DNA of 25,941 bases from Pseudobacillus lumedeiriae (GTDB taxonomy: Bacteria; Bacillota; Bacilli; Bacillales; Domibacillaceae), in the NCBI RefSeq assembly GCF_044891285.1, contig NZ_JAUIYO010000023.1, positions 1-25,941 of the forward strand, read 5' to 3'. The position numbers and the translations under genes were made by a program. Shown piece after piece: positions 1-7,732 of this stretch (position 1 is its first letter; each line of letters begins with the position of its first letter). The notes beneath the pieces were generated by a model. That model made no database searches. It saw only the letters and a list, made by a program, of their open reading frames with translations, and was not told where the DNA came from.

Positions 1-85
1 AAGCTCCAGTCAAGTCCGCTCGACTTGCATGTATTAGGCACGCCGCCAGCGTTCGTCCTGAGCCAGGATCAAACTCTCCAAAAAG
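1..85 (-). rRNA. rrs: 16S ribosomal RNA, 5' end (partial)
   Basis: The reverse complement carries the universal 16S start AGAGTTTGATCCTGGCTCAG (complement of about 58-77), followed by the conserved GACGAACGCTGGCGGCGTGC and the start of variable region V1. The mature 5' end is placed near 85 by analogy with Bacillus, about eight bases before AGAGTTTGATC. The gene runs off the left edge, so the rRNA operon reads leftward. The V1 fragment fits Bacillaceae but is too short for a genus call. Confidence 0.97.
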
Positions 86-138
86 ATGTTTGACTTGCTC
101 AATTGTTTTAAATAAGAATTAACTTACCGGCATGTATT

Positions 139-157
139 TTGTTCAGTTTTCAAAGAT
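139..157 (-). promoter_or_regulatory. rRNA leader with boxA-like antitermination element
   Basis: The minus strand reads ATCTTTGAAAACTGAACAAA, the motif typical of Bacillus rRNA leaders between promoter P2 and the 16S start. In that family it belongs to the boxA-type antitermination and processing region. Its place, about 55 bases before the mature 16S end, fits. Confidence 0.6.
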
Positions 158-193
158 CAATTTCATCTGCCGCTCTCAGCGGCGACAAGTAAT

Positions 194-223
194 ATCATAA
201 CACTTCACAAGATTAAAAGTCAA
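194..223 (-). promoter_or_regulatory. rRNA operon promoter P2
   Basis: On the minus strand, -35 TTGACT (complement of 218-223) is followed by an 18-base spacer and -10 TATGAT (complement of 194-199). It lies about 110 bases upstream of the 16S 5' end, in AT-rich DNA. It is the promoter nearer the gene of a tandem pair, as is usual for rRNA operons. Confidence 0.75.
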
Positions 224-291
224 TAACTTTTTTTGAAATATCTTTTTTGAAGCATTTTTTTCAAAACCGCTGTTTTTAACGGCGGAATAAC

Positions 292-321
292 AATATAACA
301 CGTTGTAAAATATAAAGTCAA
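292..321 (-). promoter_or_regulatory. rRNA operon promoter P1
   Basis: On the minus strand, -35 TTGACT (complement of 316-321) is followed by an 18-base spacer and -10 TATATT (complement of 292-297). It lies about 98 bases upstream of P2 with the same architecture. Together they make the usual strong tandem rRNA promoters. Confidence 0.75.
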
Positions 322-397
322 CAAGTTTTCTAGAAAAATTGTTGGCTAACATTTAATCCTTTAACCAAAATGTATGTGTATATACAAAAATCCCTGG

Positions 398-426
398 TAT
401 ACTCCTTCACCTTCCAGTCTAGACTG
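398..426 (+). promoter_or_regulatory. possible promoter and palindromic site before the DUF2243 gene
   Basis: A -10-like TATACT at 398-403 is followed by the perfect 12-base palindrome CAGTCTAGACTG at 415-426, close to where transcription would start. No convincing -35 hexamer is seen. The palindrome could be an operator, but it occurs once and its regulator is unknown. Confidence 0.3.
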
Positions 427-460
427 AGTTAAAAATAAACATGGAAGAAAGGAGCATACG

Positions 461-967
461 ATGACCACTCAAACCGATCAGCTGAAAAATCATACATACG
501 ATACTGATTTCTCCGTCTATCAGGCCCGCAATCTCTGGTCAGGTTTCCTGTTTGGGCTTGGATGGGTTGCCTTTATAGATGAAACTGTTTTTCATCAGCT
601 TTTGCACTGGCATCATTTCTATGACCAATCGACGAAAAGTATTGGACTAGTCTCGGACGGCCTCTTCCACGCTTTCAGTTGGTTTGCGACAGTTGGAGGC
701 TTGTTTCTATTCGCTGACCTGCGGCGGCGCAGCGCCCTGCGGCTGAAGAGGTGGCAGGGAGGAATGCTGCTCGGGGCAGGCTCGTTTCAATTATACGATG
801 GGATCATTCAGCACAAGATTATGCGCATCCATCAAATCCGCTACGTAGATAATGTGATTTTCTACGATTTAGTCTGGAACATTATTGCCCTCCTGATGAT
901 CGCAGCCGGCCTTCTCTTAGTCATCCATACAGGAAAAGAAGCAAAGCAAAGGGGGCATAACGGTTGA
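461..967 (+). CDS. DUF2243 family multi-pass membrane protein
   Basis: This 168-residue protein has about four hydrophobic segments (roughly 27-45, 65-86, 98-115 and 133-156). The first conserved block, DETVFHQLLHWHHFYD at about residues 41-56, is dense in His and Asp, and a later one contains FQLYDGIIQHKIMRIHQIR. These are the hallmarks of DUF2243 membrane proteins, whose biochemical role is unknown. The His-rich segments suggest metal binding, which is inference. The ATG start has an AAAGGAG ribosome binding site seven bases upstream. Its TGA stop overlaps the TTG start of the next gene, so it is translationally coupled to a CtaG-like protein. That neighbour suggests a link to copper or haem-copper oxidase biogenesis at the membrane. 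Confidence 0.85.
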   Translation: MTTQTDQLKNHTYDTDFSVYQARNLWSGFLFGLGWVAFIDETVFHQLLHWHHFYDQSTKSIGLVSDGLFHAFSWFATVGGLFLFADLRRRSALRLKRWQGGMLLGAGSFQLYDGIIQHKIMRIHQIRYVDNVIFYDLVWNIIALLMIAAGLLLVIHTGKEAKQRGHNG

Positions 968-1785
968 AACACAGCTATCACATCGGAGCTCCCGTAGAAC
1001 TTCTTTTAATCATAACGTTCCTTCTAGCCATCTTTCTATACATTGGGGCTGGGGTTAAATCCAGCACTAGAAGCTATTTAAAAAAGTGGCCAGCGTCCCG
1101 TTACGCTTTCTGGATTTTTGGTGTGATCAGCGCTTCCACAGCCGTAGTCGGCCCTCTCGCTGCCCGCGCTCATTCTGATTTCACCGCACATATGGTCGGT
1201 CACTTGCTGCTCGGGATGCTTGCCCCGCTCCTCCTCGTTCTCGCGGCACCAATGACACTGCTGTTACGAACACTGAGCGTAACGAAAGCGCGGCAGCTTG
1301 CATTCTTGCTGAAAAGCCCGCCGGTACGTACAGTCAGCCACCCTATCGTTGCTTCTATTCTTAATATCGGAGGGCTGTGGGTGTTGTATACGACCGATTT
1401 ATACGCGGCCATGCAGGCGAATGCCCTTTTACATCTTGCTGTACATATCCATGTCTTTCTAGCAGGCTATGTCTTCACCGCAGCAATGATTTATATTGAT
1501 CCCGCTCCCCATCGATTGGGTTTCGTCTATCGGACGGTCGTATTCATCATTGCCCTAGCCGGTCATGCGATCCTATCTAAATACATCTATGCCCATCCGC
1601 CGAATGGAGTACCGGCAGAACAAGCGGAAGAGGGAGGCATGCTCATGTACTATGGCGGCGATGCCATCGACCTTGTTCTTATCTGCATATTATGCTTTCA
1701 ATGGTATAAATCCACACGCCCTCGAGCGCCATTGTCTGCACCGACTCGCAAACATCCAAAAGGGAAGCACTTGAGAAGTGTTTAA
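964..1785 (+). CDS. CtaG-like cytochrome c oxidase assembly protein
   Basis: This 273-residue polytopic membrane protein of the caa3_CtaG family has about seven hydrophobic segments. Family-type His motifs are visible: HMVGHLLLGMLAPLLLVLAAP at about residues 76-96, LHLAVHIHVFLAGYVF at about 157-172 and HAILSKYIYAHPP at about 201-213. In Bacillus, CtaG is needed for making active caa3 oxidase, probably in copper-A insertion. Whether this is the true CtaG or a paralogue cannot be settled, because no cta oxidase genes are nearby. The TTG start overlaps the TGA of the DUF2243 gene (TTGA), and the SD-like GGGGG lies just upstream, so this start is favoured. The tail is basic (APTRKHPKGKHLRSV). Confidence 0.85.
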   Translation: MKHSYHIGAPVELLLIITFLLAIFLYIGAGVKSSTRSYLKKWPASRYAFWIFGVISASTAVVGPLAARAHSDFTAHMVGHLLLGMLAPLLLVLAAPMTLLLRTLSVTKARQLAFLLKSPPVRTVSHPIVASILNIGGLWVLYTTDLYAAMQANALLHLAVHIHVFLAGYVFTAAMIYIDPAPHRLGFVYRTVVFIIALAGHAILSKYIYAHPPNGVPAEQAEEGGMLMYYGGDAIDLVLICILCFQWYKSTRPRAPLSAPTRKHPKGKHLRSV

Positions 1786-1799
1786 CTGGCAGAAAAAAA

Positions 1800-1822
1800 G
1801 ACACAGGCATCTGCCTGCGTCA
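1800..1822 (-). terminator. hairpin with minus-strand T-run; left direct repeat of the MITE-like element
   Basis: On the minus strand a stem pairing GACGCAGGCA with TGCCTGTGTC is followed by seven Ts, a good intrinsic terminator for the leftward SLH gene at 2010-3191. Nearly the same sequence recurs at 1972-1995. The two copies flank the element at 1825-1968. Confidence 0.55.
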
Positions 1823-1824
1823 AG

Positions 1825-1968
1825 GGTTGTAGACAATGTCTACTTTCAGGCTGATTGAAAACACTTGTCTTTCGAGACGCGAATCCTGACGAGGAGCGGA
1901 GTGACCAGAGGGGTCATGAGCACCGCAGACAGGGGAGCAACGAAGAAAGCGAGCGTTTGTCAACAACC
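1825..1968. mobile_element. MITE-like 144-bp element with terminal inverted repeats
   Basis: The left end GGTTGTAGACAA (1825-1836) and right end TTGTCAACAACC (1957-1968) are inverted repeats with one mismatch. The interior is GC-richer than the flanks, has no convincing gene and holds a strong small hairpin, TGACC-AGAG-GGTCA, near 1900-1915. The element is flanked by 23/24-base direct repeats (1800-1822 and 1972-1995). Size, inverted ends and lack of coding make it MITE-like or a structured repeat. I cannot name a family, and no transposase is in the window. Confidence 0.5.
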
Positions 1969-1971
1969 TGA

Positions 1972-1999
1972 GACACAGGCATCTATCCTGCGTCATCAT
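1972..1999 (+). terminator. terminator of the CtaG-like gene; right direct repeat
   Basis: GACACAGG pairs with CCTGCGTC across a short loop and is followed by ATCATTTTTT on the plus strand. This suits termination of the rightward DUF2243/CtaG-like pair. It is the second copy of the hairpin at 1800-1822, but the T-run is on the opposite strand. Confidence 0.5.
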
Positions 2000-2009
2000 T
2001 TTTTAACCT

Positions 2010-3191
2010 TTAGTACCACTTTTTCAAAAATTCATTCCTTTGTTTATCTGTCAGCTTTCGAGTGTCAACATAATCGATTTTCTCTGCTGCTAGATTAATC
2101 TTATAAGTGTCTAAAAACCAAGAGCCGTCATGATTAGAATAACCGAGAGCCTGTAACTGATGCTTCGCAGTCAAACGCGGCGGTATGGTGTAATACAACC
2201 CAAAATCTTCTCCCGTTTCAAGCTGGACAAGCCGGCCGCCTTTTACAGTATATATATTAGCTCCTTGGAAATTGGACGACATCGTCGCTTCTACAAATAA
2301 CAGATCGGCCTGACCCGATATCGTCGACTGCTCCACTCTAATCCGATTTCCTGTGTAGTTGTATTCATAGTCGTATTCCATCAGGCTCGACAGAATCGTT
2401 TGGCTTCCCGGCTGCTGAAGAGTCAGGCGATAATCTGCCTGGAACATTAAATCTCCCTCAGATGCCCCCGCCCAGATAGGAAACACATCGCTATTTATAC
2501 TCGCATAACCATAAATACCGTTCGTCTTTGTCATCTTCACTTCAAACTTCTTACCATTTTCATCCTTCACGTTAAAAGAAGGAGAAGCCGCTTTACTCAC
2601 ATTAAACGACTGCACACTTCGAATGCCTGCTCCATGAAGGTTGTACAAAAACACAGCCGCATGCCAGCGGGCCAATTCATCGTTGTATCCATATGTATGA
2701 AAGTTTTTCACGCTGGTGCTTTTCCCTTGGGAAATATTGTGCTTATACATATATTGTACGGCATTAAACCCATCACTCGCTGCATTCTGCCCCGCCGCTA
2801 CGAACCGGGCCATTTCCCCGCGGGTAATCGGGTATGTGCGCATACTTGTGTAAGCATAATTGATCAGGGGGATGTTGTATTTTTTAAACTCGCGGTAGTA
2901 AGGCTCACTCCAATGCGCCCCCTTCACTGGCTGTAAATTTTTCGCTGGAATGTTTTGATAGTAGTTAGCCATCATCGCTACAAACTGAGCTTCCGTCAGT
3001 TTATTGTTCGGGTAAAAGCGCCCATCTGTATATCCGTTTAAAAATCCATTTTTCTGCGCCCATTCAATTTCTTTTGCAGCCGGGTGGTTCGCTGGCACAT
3101 CTTTAAAACCAGCGCCAGACACAATGCCCGCTCCAGCCACAGACACTAAAAGAAAAAGCACAACTGCCAATAACCTTTTCAACCTTTTCAT
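2010..3191 (-). CDS. S-layer-homology (SLH) domain secreted protein
   Basis: This 393-residue protein opens with a Sec signal peptide (MKRLKRLLAVVLFLLVSVAGAGIVSGA, about residues 1-27). The first SLH repeat is clear, from GFKDVPANHPAAKEIEWAQ to LTEAQFVAMM (about 28-72). Two more degenerate repeats follow, around HWSEPYYREF to ITRGEMARFV (about 93-131) and about 145-190. SLH domains bind secondary cell-wall polysaccharide, so the protein is predicted to be anchored on the wall. The remaining ~200 residues, rich in Tyr and Gln, are not recognised. The ATG at 3191 abuts the SD-like AAAGAAAGGA with no spacer. A TTG three codons later (3182) is better spaced and is a possible alternative start. 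It converges with the CtaG-like gene. Confidence 0.85.
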   Translation of the reverse strand: MKRLKRLLAVVLFLLVSVAGAGIVSGAGFKDVPANHPAAKEIEWAQKNGFLNGYTDGRFYPNNKLTEAQFVAMMANYYQNIPAKNLQPVKGAHWSEPYYREFKKYNIPLINYAYTSMRTYPITRGEMARFVAAGQNAASDGFNAVQYMYKHNISQGKSTSVKNFHTYGYNDELARWHAAVFLYNLHGAGIRSVQSFNVSKAASPSFNVKDENGKKFEVKMTKTNGIYGYASINSDVFPIWAGASEGDLMFQADYRLTLQQPGSQTILSSLMEYDYEYNYTGNRIRVEQSTISGQADLLFVEATMSSNFQGANIYTVKGGRLVQLETGEDFGLYYTIPPRLTAKHQLQALGYSNHDGSWFLDTYKINLAAEKIDYVDTRKLTDKQRNEFLKKWY

Positions 3192-3392
3192 TCCTTTCTT
3201 TACAAAATATATATCATTCTATCATTTATAGGTATTGCAAACTAGTTATTTAGATTCACTCTCCATTGGATTGATCCCTCTTCTTTTGCCTCATTTACAG
3301 TATAATCCGCTTACATTTTAGTTAATTAGAGAACTGATCGATCCTTCCTTTTCTGTTAAAATAAAACGGAAATTGATAGAAAAGGGGCAGAG

Positions 3393-3830
3393 ATGAAATT
3401 GATTACAATCGAAGAGCTTTGTACAGAAGAAGAAGTGGCGCAGATTTTTCCATTGATGAAAGACTTACGTCCGTATCTGGATGAAACACACTTTCGCCAG
3501 ATTTGGCGTACGATGCAGCCCGACGGCTACCGAATTTATGCGATGTATGACGAAGGAGCCATTGTCGCCTTTACCGGTATCCAGATTCGAACAAACATGT
3601 ATTATTTCCGCCATGTTTTTGTGCATGAGCTAGTCACGCGGGCAGATATTCGTTCTAGAGGATACGGCGGGAAACTGCTGACTTTTGTACACGAATGGGG
3701 ACGGGAAAATAATTGTGTCACAGTAGCATTAGAATCCGCACTGATCCGGGACGATGCGCACCGTTTTTACGAAGAAAAAATGGGGTATGACCGTTTTTGC
3801 TATTCATTCAAAAAAGAGCTTGCGGAATAG
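3393..3830 (+). CDS. GNAT family N-acetyltransferase
   Basis: This 145-residue single-domain protein is of GNAT size. The acetyl-CoA pyrophosphate-binding motif R/Q-x-x-G-x-G/A is present as RSRGYGG at residues 87-93, preceded by the beta-4 strand YFRHVFVHELVT. The C-terminal HRFYEEKMGYDRFCYSFKKEL (about 123-143) matches the usual end of the GNAT fold (fYek.GF). Such enzymes move an acetyl group from acetyl-CoA to an amine; the substrate cannot be read from the sequence. The ATG start follows AAAGGGGCAG. The gene stands alone between genes on the opposite strand. Confidence 0.85.
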   Translation: MKLITIEELCTEEEVAQIFPLMKDLRPYLDETHFRQIWRTMQPDGYRIYAMYDEGAIVAFTGIQIRTNMYYFRHVFVHELVTRADIRSRGYGGKLLTFVHEWGRENNCVTVALESALIRDDAHRFYEEKMGYDRFCYSFKKELAE

Positions 3831-3856
3831 AAACGAGTATTTGGGGAGATTACATA

Positions 3857-3922
3857 ATGGAATCAAATTCACCTGTCCTTTCAGGTACTGCTCTACTTAT
3901 TTTATTTGCTGTTATTATTTAG
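3857..3922 (+). CDS. possible 21-residue membrane peptide
   Basis: A short ORF starts at ATG behind a good TTGGGGAG ribosome binding site. It encodes MESNSPVLSGTALLILFAVII, a polar N-terminus followed by one hydrophobic stretch. The pattern recalls the very small one-helix proteins common in spore formers, but I recognise no family. It lies 26 bases after the acetyltransferase and could be co-transcribed. Shortness and lack of comparison keep confidence low. Confidence 0.3.
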   Translation: MESNSPVLSGTALLILFAVII

Positions 3923-3963
3923 GCCGGCTCTCCTTTCCAAAAGAAGAACCGGTCATCTAACAA

Positions 3964-4461
3964 TCACCTCCGTCCACTCTTGTACCGCTTCCAGACATAG
4001 AACGGAACAAAAAGCAGCAGCGCAATGGCCGCCCCTGTTAGATCGAGCAAGACGTCTTGAAGGAGTGGTGTACGCCCGCCTGTCTGCATCTGATGCAGTT
4101 CATCAAACGCCGCGTATACGCCCGTCCCAGCGAGAGCGGCCGCTCCTCCCTCCAACACCTGATCCGGCCGCCACAGCAAATAAACATAAAACAACGCCAC
4201 CGCCAAACAGCCAAACAAAAACAAATGTGCAAACTTGCGAATGAAAAATTCGATAAAATAATAGTAGCCTCTCGCTTCTACTGAAATTTCCTGCCCCCAA
4301 TAATAGACTTTCACATAAGAAAGCCAGCGGGCACACGGCTCTCCCGGCAATAAATGCTGCAGGAGCGGCACAAGTGTCTGCTCTTCATAGGTCTGTGAAG
4401 AAAAATGAAAAATAGTGCCTGCGACAATTAGCAGAACAACCACGCTTACAATCTTTTTCAC
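3964..4461 (-). CDS. VanZ-like family membrane protein
   Basis: This 165-residue protein has the VanZ-like signature: FSSQ after the first membrane helix (residues ~20-23), KFAHLFLFG in the middle, and the C-terminal DELHQ...GR...QDVLLDLTGA block followed by a last hydrophobic segment. Four hydrophobic segments are visible. VanZ homologues are common in Bacillota; VanZ itself gives low-level teicoplanin resistance, and most relatives have no known role. I chose the GTG at 4461 because AAAGGAG lies six bases upstream; a longer frame from 4494 would place that site inside the gene. It is 46 bases downstream of the gene at 4508-4978, possibly in one transcript. Confidence 0.85.
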   Translation of the reverse strand: MKKIVSVVVLLIVAGTIFHFSSQTYEEQTLVPLLQHLLPGEPCARWLSYVKVYYWGQEISVEARGYYYFIEFFIRKFAHLFLFGCLAVALFYVYLLWRPDQVLEGGAAALAGTGVYAAFDELHQMQTGGRTPLLQDVLLDLTGAAIALLLFVPFYVWKRYKSGRR

Positions 4462-4507
4462 GATACACTCCTTTACTGCAGACCGAAAGCCCACCGGCTA
4501 TTCCCTG

Positions 4508-4978
4508 TTACTGCTGCTGATAGTCCCACAAAACGAACCACTCTTCTTTCTCCTGCACGACAAACACTTCTTGCTGCAAAGAAAAATTCCCGTACTTTCC
4601 TTTATACACTTGAACGACGGGCACTTTATACACCATACTCAACTCCGGTCCATCGTCCGCTGGCTTCCACTTCTTCAGTTCTTCCGGCTCACCAAATGTA
4701 TAAGAAAAAGTTTCCACGCCGAAATGATTCATAAACACATGCGCCCGGTCCTGTATATAATAGCCCTTCTCCAATCTCTCTTTCATATAAGGATGGAACA
4801 TCTCCCACGAGTCAGCAAATTTCCCTTCCTGCTCATATTTATAAAACTCATCTACCACTTTCAACGCCTGATCACCCGGCGATAAGAAGAAAGCTTGAAT
4901 AAAAAGCCACACCATTGCAATGAAAACAATTAGGAGAACAAAGATGACCTTCGCCTTTCCACGCCGTCTCCTTAACAT
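4508..4978 (-). CDS. uncharacterised membrane-anchored protein
   Basis: This 156-residue protein has a basic start (MLRRRRGKAK), one transmembrane helix (about 11-32) and an extracytoplasmic domain. That domain begins ALKVVDEFYKYEQEGKFADSWEMFHPYMKER, a helical opening followed by strands, which resembles the NTF2-like fold of many small Bacillus envelope proteins; this is only a resemblance. No catalytic motif is seen. The ATG follows an AGGGGG ribosome binding site. It lies upstream of the VanZ-like gene on the same strand. Unknown function, real gene. Confidence 0.7.
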   Translation of the reverse strand: MLRRRRGKAKVIFVLLIVFIAMVWLFIQAFFLSPGDQALKVVDEFYKYEQEGKFADSWEMFHPYMKERLEKGYYIQDRAHVFMNHFGVETFSYTFGEPEELKKWKPADDGPELSMVYKVPVVQVYKGKYGNFSLQQEVFVVQEKEEWFVLWDYQQQ

Positions 4979-5373
4979 CGAAAACCCCCTTTTAAAAAAG
5001 GCTGTTTATTCGAAGATATTCAAGCGAACAGCTGTTTAGTATGAGGGATGACCCGGCACTCTCGGTTTTTATTTGATAATTCCGAATCATTACTAACACT
5101 AATTTCTAACATTTGATACACTCAAATCAGATCAAGAGACTTATAATGCGGAATGTTTACTTATGCCTATGATTTCCCTAACGACGGGCACCGCGTATTT
5201 TTTGATCGTCGATACGGATCAAACTTCTTAGCTGTATCTATTATTAGATAATCAGAATAGAGTGTAATAAAAGTGAGTGTGTCCCAAAAATCAATGAAAC
5301 CGACTTTTGTGACACACTTGCTTATCGTTCTTCTTATTCTTTTAAAACTAATCATTCCCTGAGATACAATTGA
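4979..5373. other. 395-base gap with no convincing gene
   Basis: The right part holds the inverted repeat at 5276-5318. A weaker imperfect inverted repeat (GCTGTT...AACAGC) lies at about 5001-5034. The only longer frame, 5167-5355 on the minus strand, has no ribosome binding site or recognisable protein character and is left out. Confidence 0.5.
5276..5318. repeat. 14-bp imperfect inverted repeat, possible insertion-sequence remnant
   Basis: AGTGTGTCCCAAAA pairs with TTTTGTGACACACT across a loop of about 15 bases, with one mismatch. GTGTGTCNCAAAA-type ends recall terminal repeats of some Bacillus insertion sequences, but no transposase is present. It could also be a weak terminator for the SLH gene at 5374, although no T-run follows. 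Confidence 0.4.
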
Positions 5374-6546
5374 TCAGCGTATCAATGAGTATGGCAAAGT
5401 AAACTCTCTTATACTGTCTGCATATGGGTCATACTCGTAAGGATTAAAGTACATCACAAATCCTGTGTTTGTCATATAAAATTGATTTTGATGTTCATCT
5501 AAACTTTCCAGCCCCTCCCAGGAAATAAGACCCCGTTTAGTCAAACCATAGCCCTGTTCATTAATCCGATCAATAACAACCCACTCATAATTCGATTTCC
5601 GCGCAAGGTCGTTCAGTGACATAAAATAATCATTCTTCACATCATAATTATAAGAGAAGAGATATTCGTATCCATGAGCACCACCTGCGTATGTGTAACC
5701 CTCAAAAACAACGCTTATATAATTAACATCGGCACGGGGAACTTTATAAGATACATTATATTTATAGTATTCTCCTGACCACTCATCTTCTTGAGCAGAG
5801 TCCATTATTTCCTTTCGTATATCTACTAACTCCTTACCTACGCTCACGTAGTAATCATTCATTAAAGTAAAATCATGGTCACCGATGGTATCCTTAAATT
5901 GTGGATAAAATATTCCCTGAGCCGCTTTTTTCGGATAAGAAACAACGTTCATTCTAAACTTCTCATTAAGTGCCCGGGCAGTGAAAACAGCGAACTGTGC
6001 ACGTGTAACAACACCTGATGGATTGTATTTTGCAGCCGTATACCCGGAGGTGATACCATTAGCAACGAGCGGAGTAACATACGGAGTTCCCCAATAAGCA
6101 CGCGTCATATCTTCCCATTCCACTGGCACCGATCCAGATAAAGAAAAAGCCTCTGTCGTAATTTTTGCCATTTCAACACGTTTCAACTGTCCATTTGGAT
6201 TAAAGTTTGCTGCTTTTGAGAACCATCCAGCATTTACGGCGACTGCAATTTCCCTATAAAACGGATGAGAAACTGGCACATCTTTAAATCCGGGATTTGG
6301 AACATCAGTCAAAGGAAGCTTTTTTGCACGGACGAGAATAGCCGCCGCTTGAGCTCGAGTCACCGGTGCATCTTTGTTAAACTTGCCGTTGGAACCACCC
6401 TTCAACACACCTAGTTCACTTAAATAGTACACTTCCTTTGCACTCCAGTGAGAAGCTGGTACGTCTGAATAAGCAGCTGCCTCTGTCGTGAATGCATTGG
6501 ATAAAAAAACACACAGAAAAGCAGCAATTACACTAAATCTTTTCAT
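5374..6546 (-). CDS. SLH-domain protein with C-terminal DUF3298-like domain
   Basis: This 390-residue protein has a signal peptide (about 1-24) and three well-formed SLH repeats: YSDVPASHWSAKEVYYLSELG to VTRAQAAAILVR (about 26-74), GFKDVPVSHPFYREIAVAV to VEMAKITTEAF (about 87-133), and WEDMTRAYWGTPYV to VTRAQFAVFTARAL (about 143-193). The C-terminal domain carries YAGGAHGYEYLFSYNYD, matching the GGAHG motif of DUF3298 (RsiV/PdaC-type). That domain binds or acts near cell-wall glycan in several Bacillus proteins. The protein is thus predicted to sit on the wall through its SLH repeats, with an outward ligand-binding domain. The ATG follows AAAGGGGTGGGATA. It shares the SLH-anchor design of 2010-3191 but has an unrelated C-terminus. 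Confidence 0.87.
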   Translation of the reverse strand: MKRFSVIAAFLCVFLSNAFTTEAAAYSDVPASHWSAKEVYYLSELGVLKGGSNGKFNKDAPVTRAQAAAILVRAKKLPLTDVPNPGFKDVPVSHPFYREIAVAVNAGWFSKAANFNPNGQLKRVEMAKITTEAFSLSGSVPVEWEDMTRAYWGTPYVTPLVANGITSGYTAAKYNPSGVVTRAQFAVFTARALNEKFRMNVVSYPKKAAQGIFYPQFKDTIGDHDFTLMNDYYVSVGKELVDIRKEIMDSAQEDEWSGEYYKYNVSYKVPRADVNYISVVFEGYTYAGGAHGYEYLFSYNYDVKNDYFMSLNDLARKSNYEWVVIDRINEQGYGLTKRGLISWEGLESLDEHQNQFYMTNTGFVMYFNPYEYDPYADSIREFTLPYSLIR

Positions 6547-6810
6547 TATCCCACCCCTTTTCTTTTTTTATTGCTATCTAGTTCTAATGTCACGATAGTA
6601 TATAGCTATTCTATTATTTAGATATTTTTCCAAGCAATAGATATTATTTTAAAAATAACCAAATGGATTCGTTCTTTTATGTACATACAAAGACAGTTGC
6701 TATAGGACTTCACTTTATCTGTCATATAGACATTCACCCACCATACAAGAATTGAATACATTATTATTGGTGAGACCGGATTTTTAATAGATTGATGAGG
6801 AGAGAAGGAC

Positions 6811-7545
6811 GTGTACAATTTTTCAAATGAGGAGGTCATTTATAATATCTGGCCCGAGGATACGTATTTGCGTTCTCACACAACACCTGGGAATCCTTAT
6901 GGTATAAGTTCGACAGTGAATCCATATCATCCCTATAAGGGACAGCAAATGTTCGTTCCGTCGTTCAGACCGATGGAACATCACCATCGACAAACGGATT
7001 GTATCACCCAAAGAGAAGTGGAACTGATGAGAAATGAGCGCAGTCTTTGGGAAGAGCATGTGGCTTGGACGAGAATGGCCATCATCAGCCTCATATTTAA
7101 ACTGCCGGATGTAGACTTTGTGCTCGCCCGTCTTTTGAAAAATGCTGCCGATATGGGTGAAATGTTTCGTCCATTATACGGAGAGACTGCCGCAAACACA
7201 TACGCGACGTTAATTAAAGAACACCTTTTAGTTGCAGCGGATCTTGTAAAAGCGGCTTTAGCAGGCGACGCCGCAGCCGCAAATGCAGCCGAACGAAAAT
7301 GGTATGCCAACGCAGATAAGATTGCCGTTTTCCTAAACAGCATTAATCCATATCTACCAAAAGAAGAAGTGAAGAAAATGTTCTACCGACACTTAGACTT
7401 AACCAAGCAGGAAGCCGTCTCTATGATCAAAGGGGACTACCAAAAGGACATCGCCATCTATGACGAAATCGAAAAACAAGCAAGAGAAATGGCCGACACC
7501 ATCTCAGACGCCATGATCAAACTCTATCCAGATTTGCAAAGATAG
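6811..7545 (+). CDS. conserved protein of unknown function
   Basis: This 244-residue protein has a Tyr/Pro/His-rich N-terminus (about 1-60, including NPYHPYKG). A helical domain follows, with recognisable conserved-looking blocks: LWEEHVAWTRMAIISLIFKLPD (about 78-99), LVAADLVKAALAGD (about 147-160), ERKWYANADKIAVFLNSINP (about 167-186) and DLTKQEAVSMIKGDYQKDIAIYDEIEKQA. No signal peptide, transmembrane helix or catalytic motif is seen. I recall this helical domain in uncharacterised Bacillus and Paenibacillus proteins, some with unreliable enzyme names. The GTG start is 10 bases after GAGGAG; no ATG in the next 50 codons is better placed. A strong terminator follows at 7569. Confidence 0.7.
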   Translation: MYNFSNEEVIYNIWPEDTYLRSHTTPGNPYGISSTVNPYHPYKGQQMFVPSFRPMEHHHRQTDCITQREVELMRNERSLWEEHVAWTRMAIISLIFKLPDVDFVLARLLKNAADMGEMFRPLYGETAANTYATLIKEHLLVAADLVKAALAGDAAAANAAERKWYANADKIAVFLNSINPYLPKEEVKKMFYRHLDLTKQEAVSMIKGDYQKDIAIYDEIEKQAREMADTISDAMIKLYPDLQR

Positions 7546-7568
7546 GAACCTATATAAAATGACAGATC

Positions 7569-7607
7569 AAAAAATCCGCTTTTCCTTTTGAGGAGAATCG
7601 GATTTTT
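7569..7607. terminator. strong bidirectional terminator
   Basis: AAAAATCCG pairs with CGGATTTTT, and the inner TTTTCC with GGAGAA, leaving a small loop. Both strands end in a T-run. It lies 24 bases after the gene at 6811-7545. A near copy sits at 23592-23630, and the similarity continues for about 60 bases beyond both, so this is a duplicated segment and not chance. Confidence 0.85.
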
Positions 7608-7732
7608 AGTGATTCGCTTGATTTTCCGTTATGTCTTTCGGTTATAGGAGAGACACCTGGCAGCCATTTCAATCTTTCCGTCATCTCTTTATATGATCTA
7701 TTCCTAATTCCGTCAGTTTGAAAATATACTCA

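Noticed and set aside
3923..3957. Imperfect CCGGCTCT...AGAACCGG stem as a terminator
   Set aside because: The stem has mismatches beyond four pairs and no T-run on either strand.
5041..5080. GACCCGGCACTCTCGG segment as another inverted copy of the REP-like core
   Set aside because: Only about ten scattered matches to the core and none to the leader; not enough to call.
5167..5355. 62-residue minus-strand frame in the gap before the SLH-DUF3298 gene
   Set aside because: No ribosome binding site, no recognisable domain, and it runs across the inverted repeat at 5276-5318; likely chance.
6618..6839. 73-residue minus-strand frame upstream of the conserved gene at 6811
   Set aside because: AT-rich sequence with low-complexity translation; overlaps the start of a better-supported gene on the other strand.
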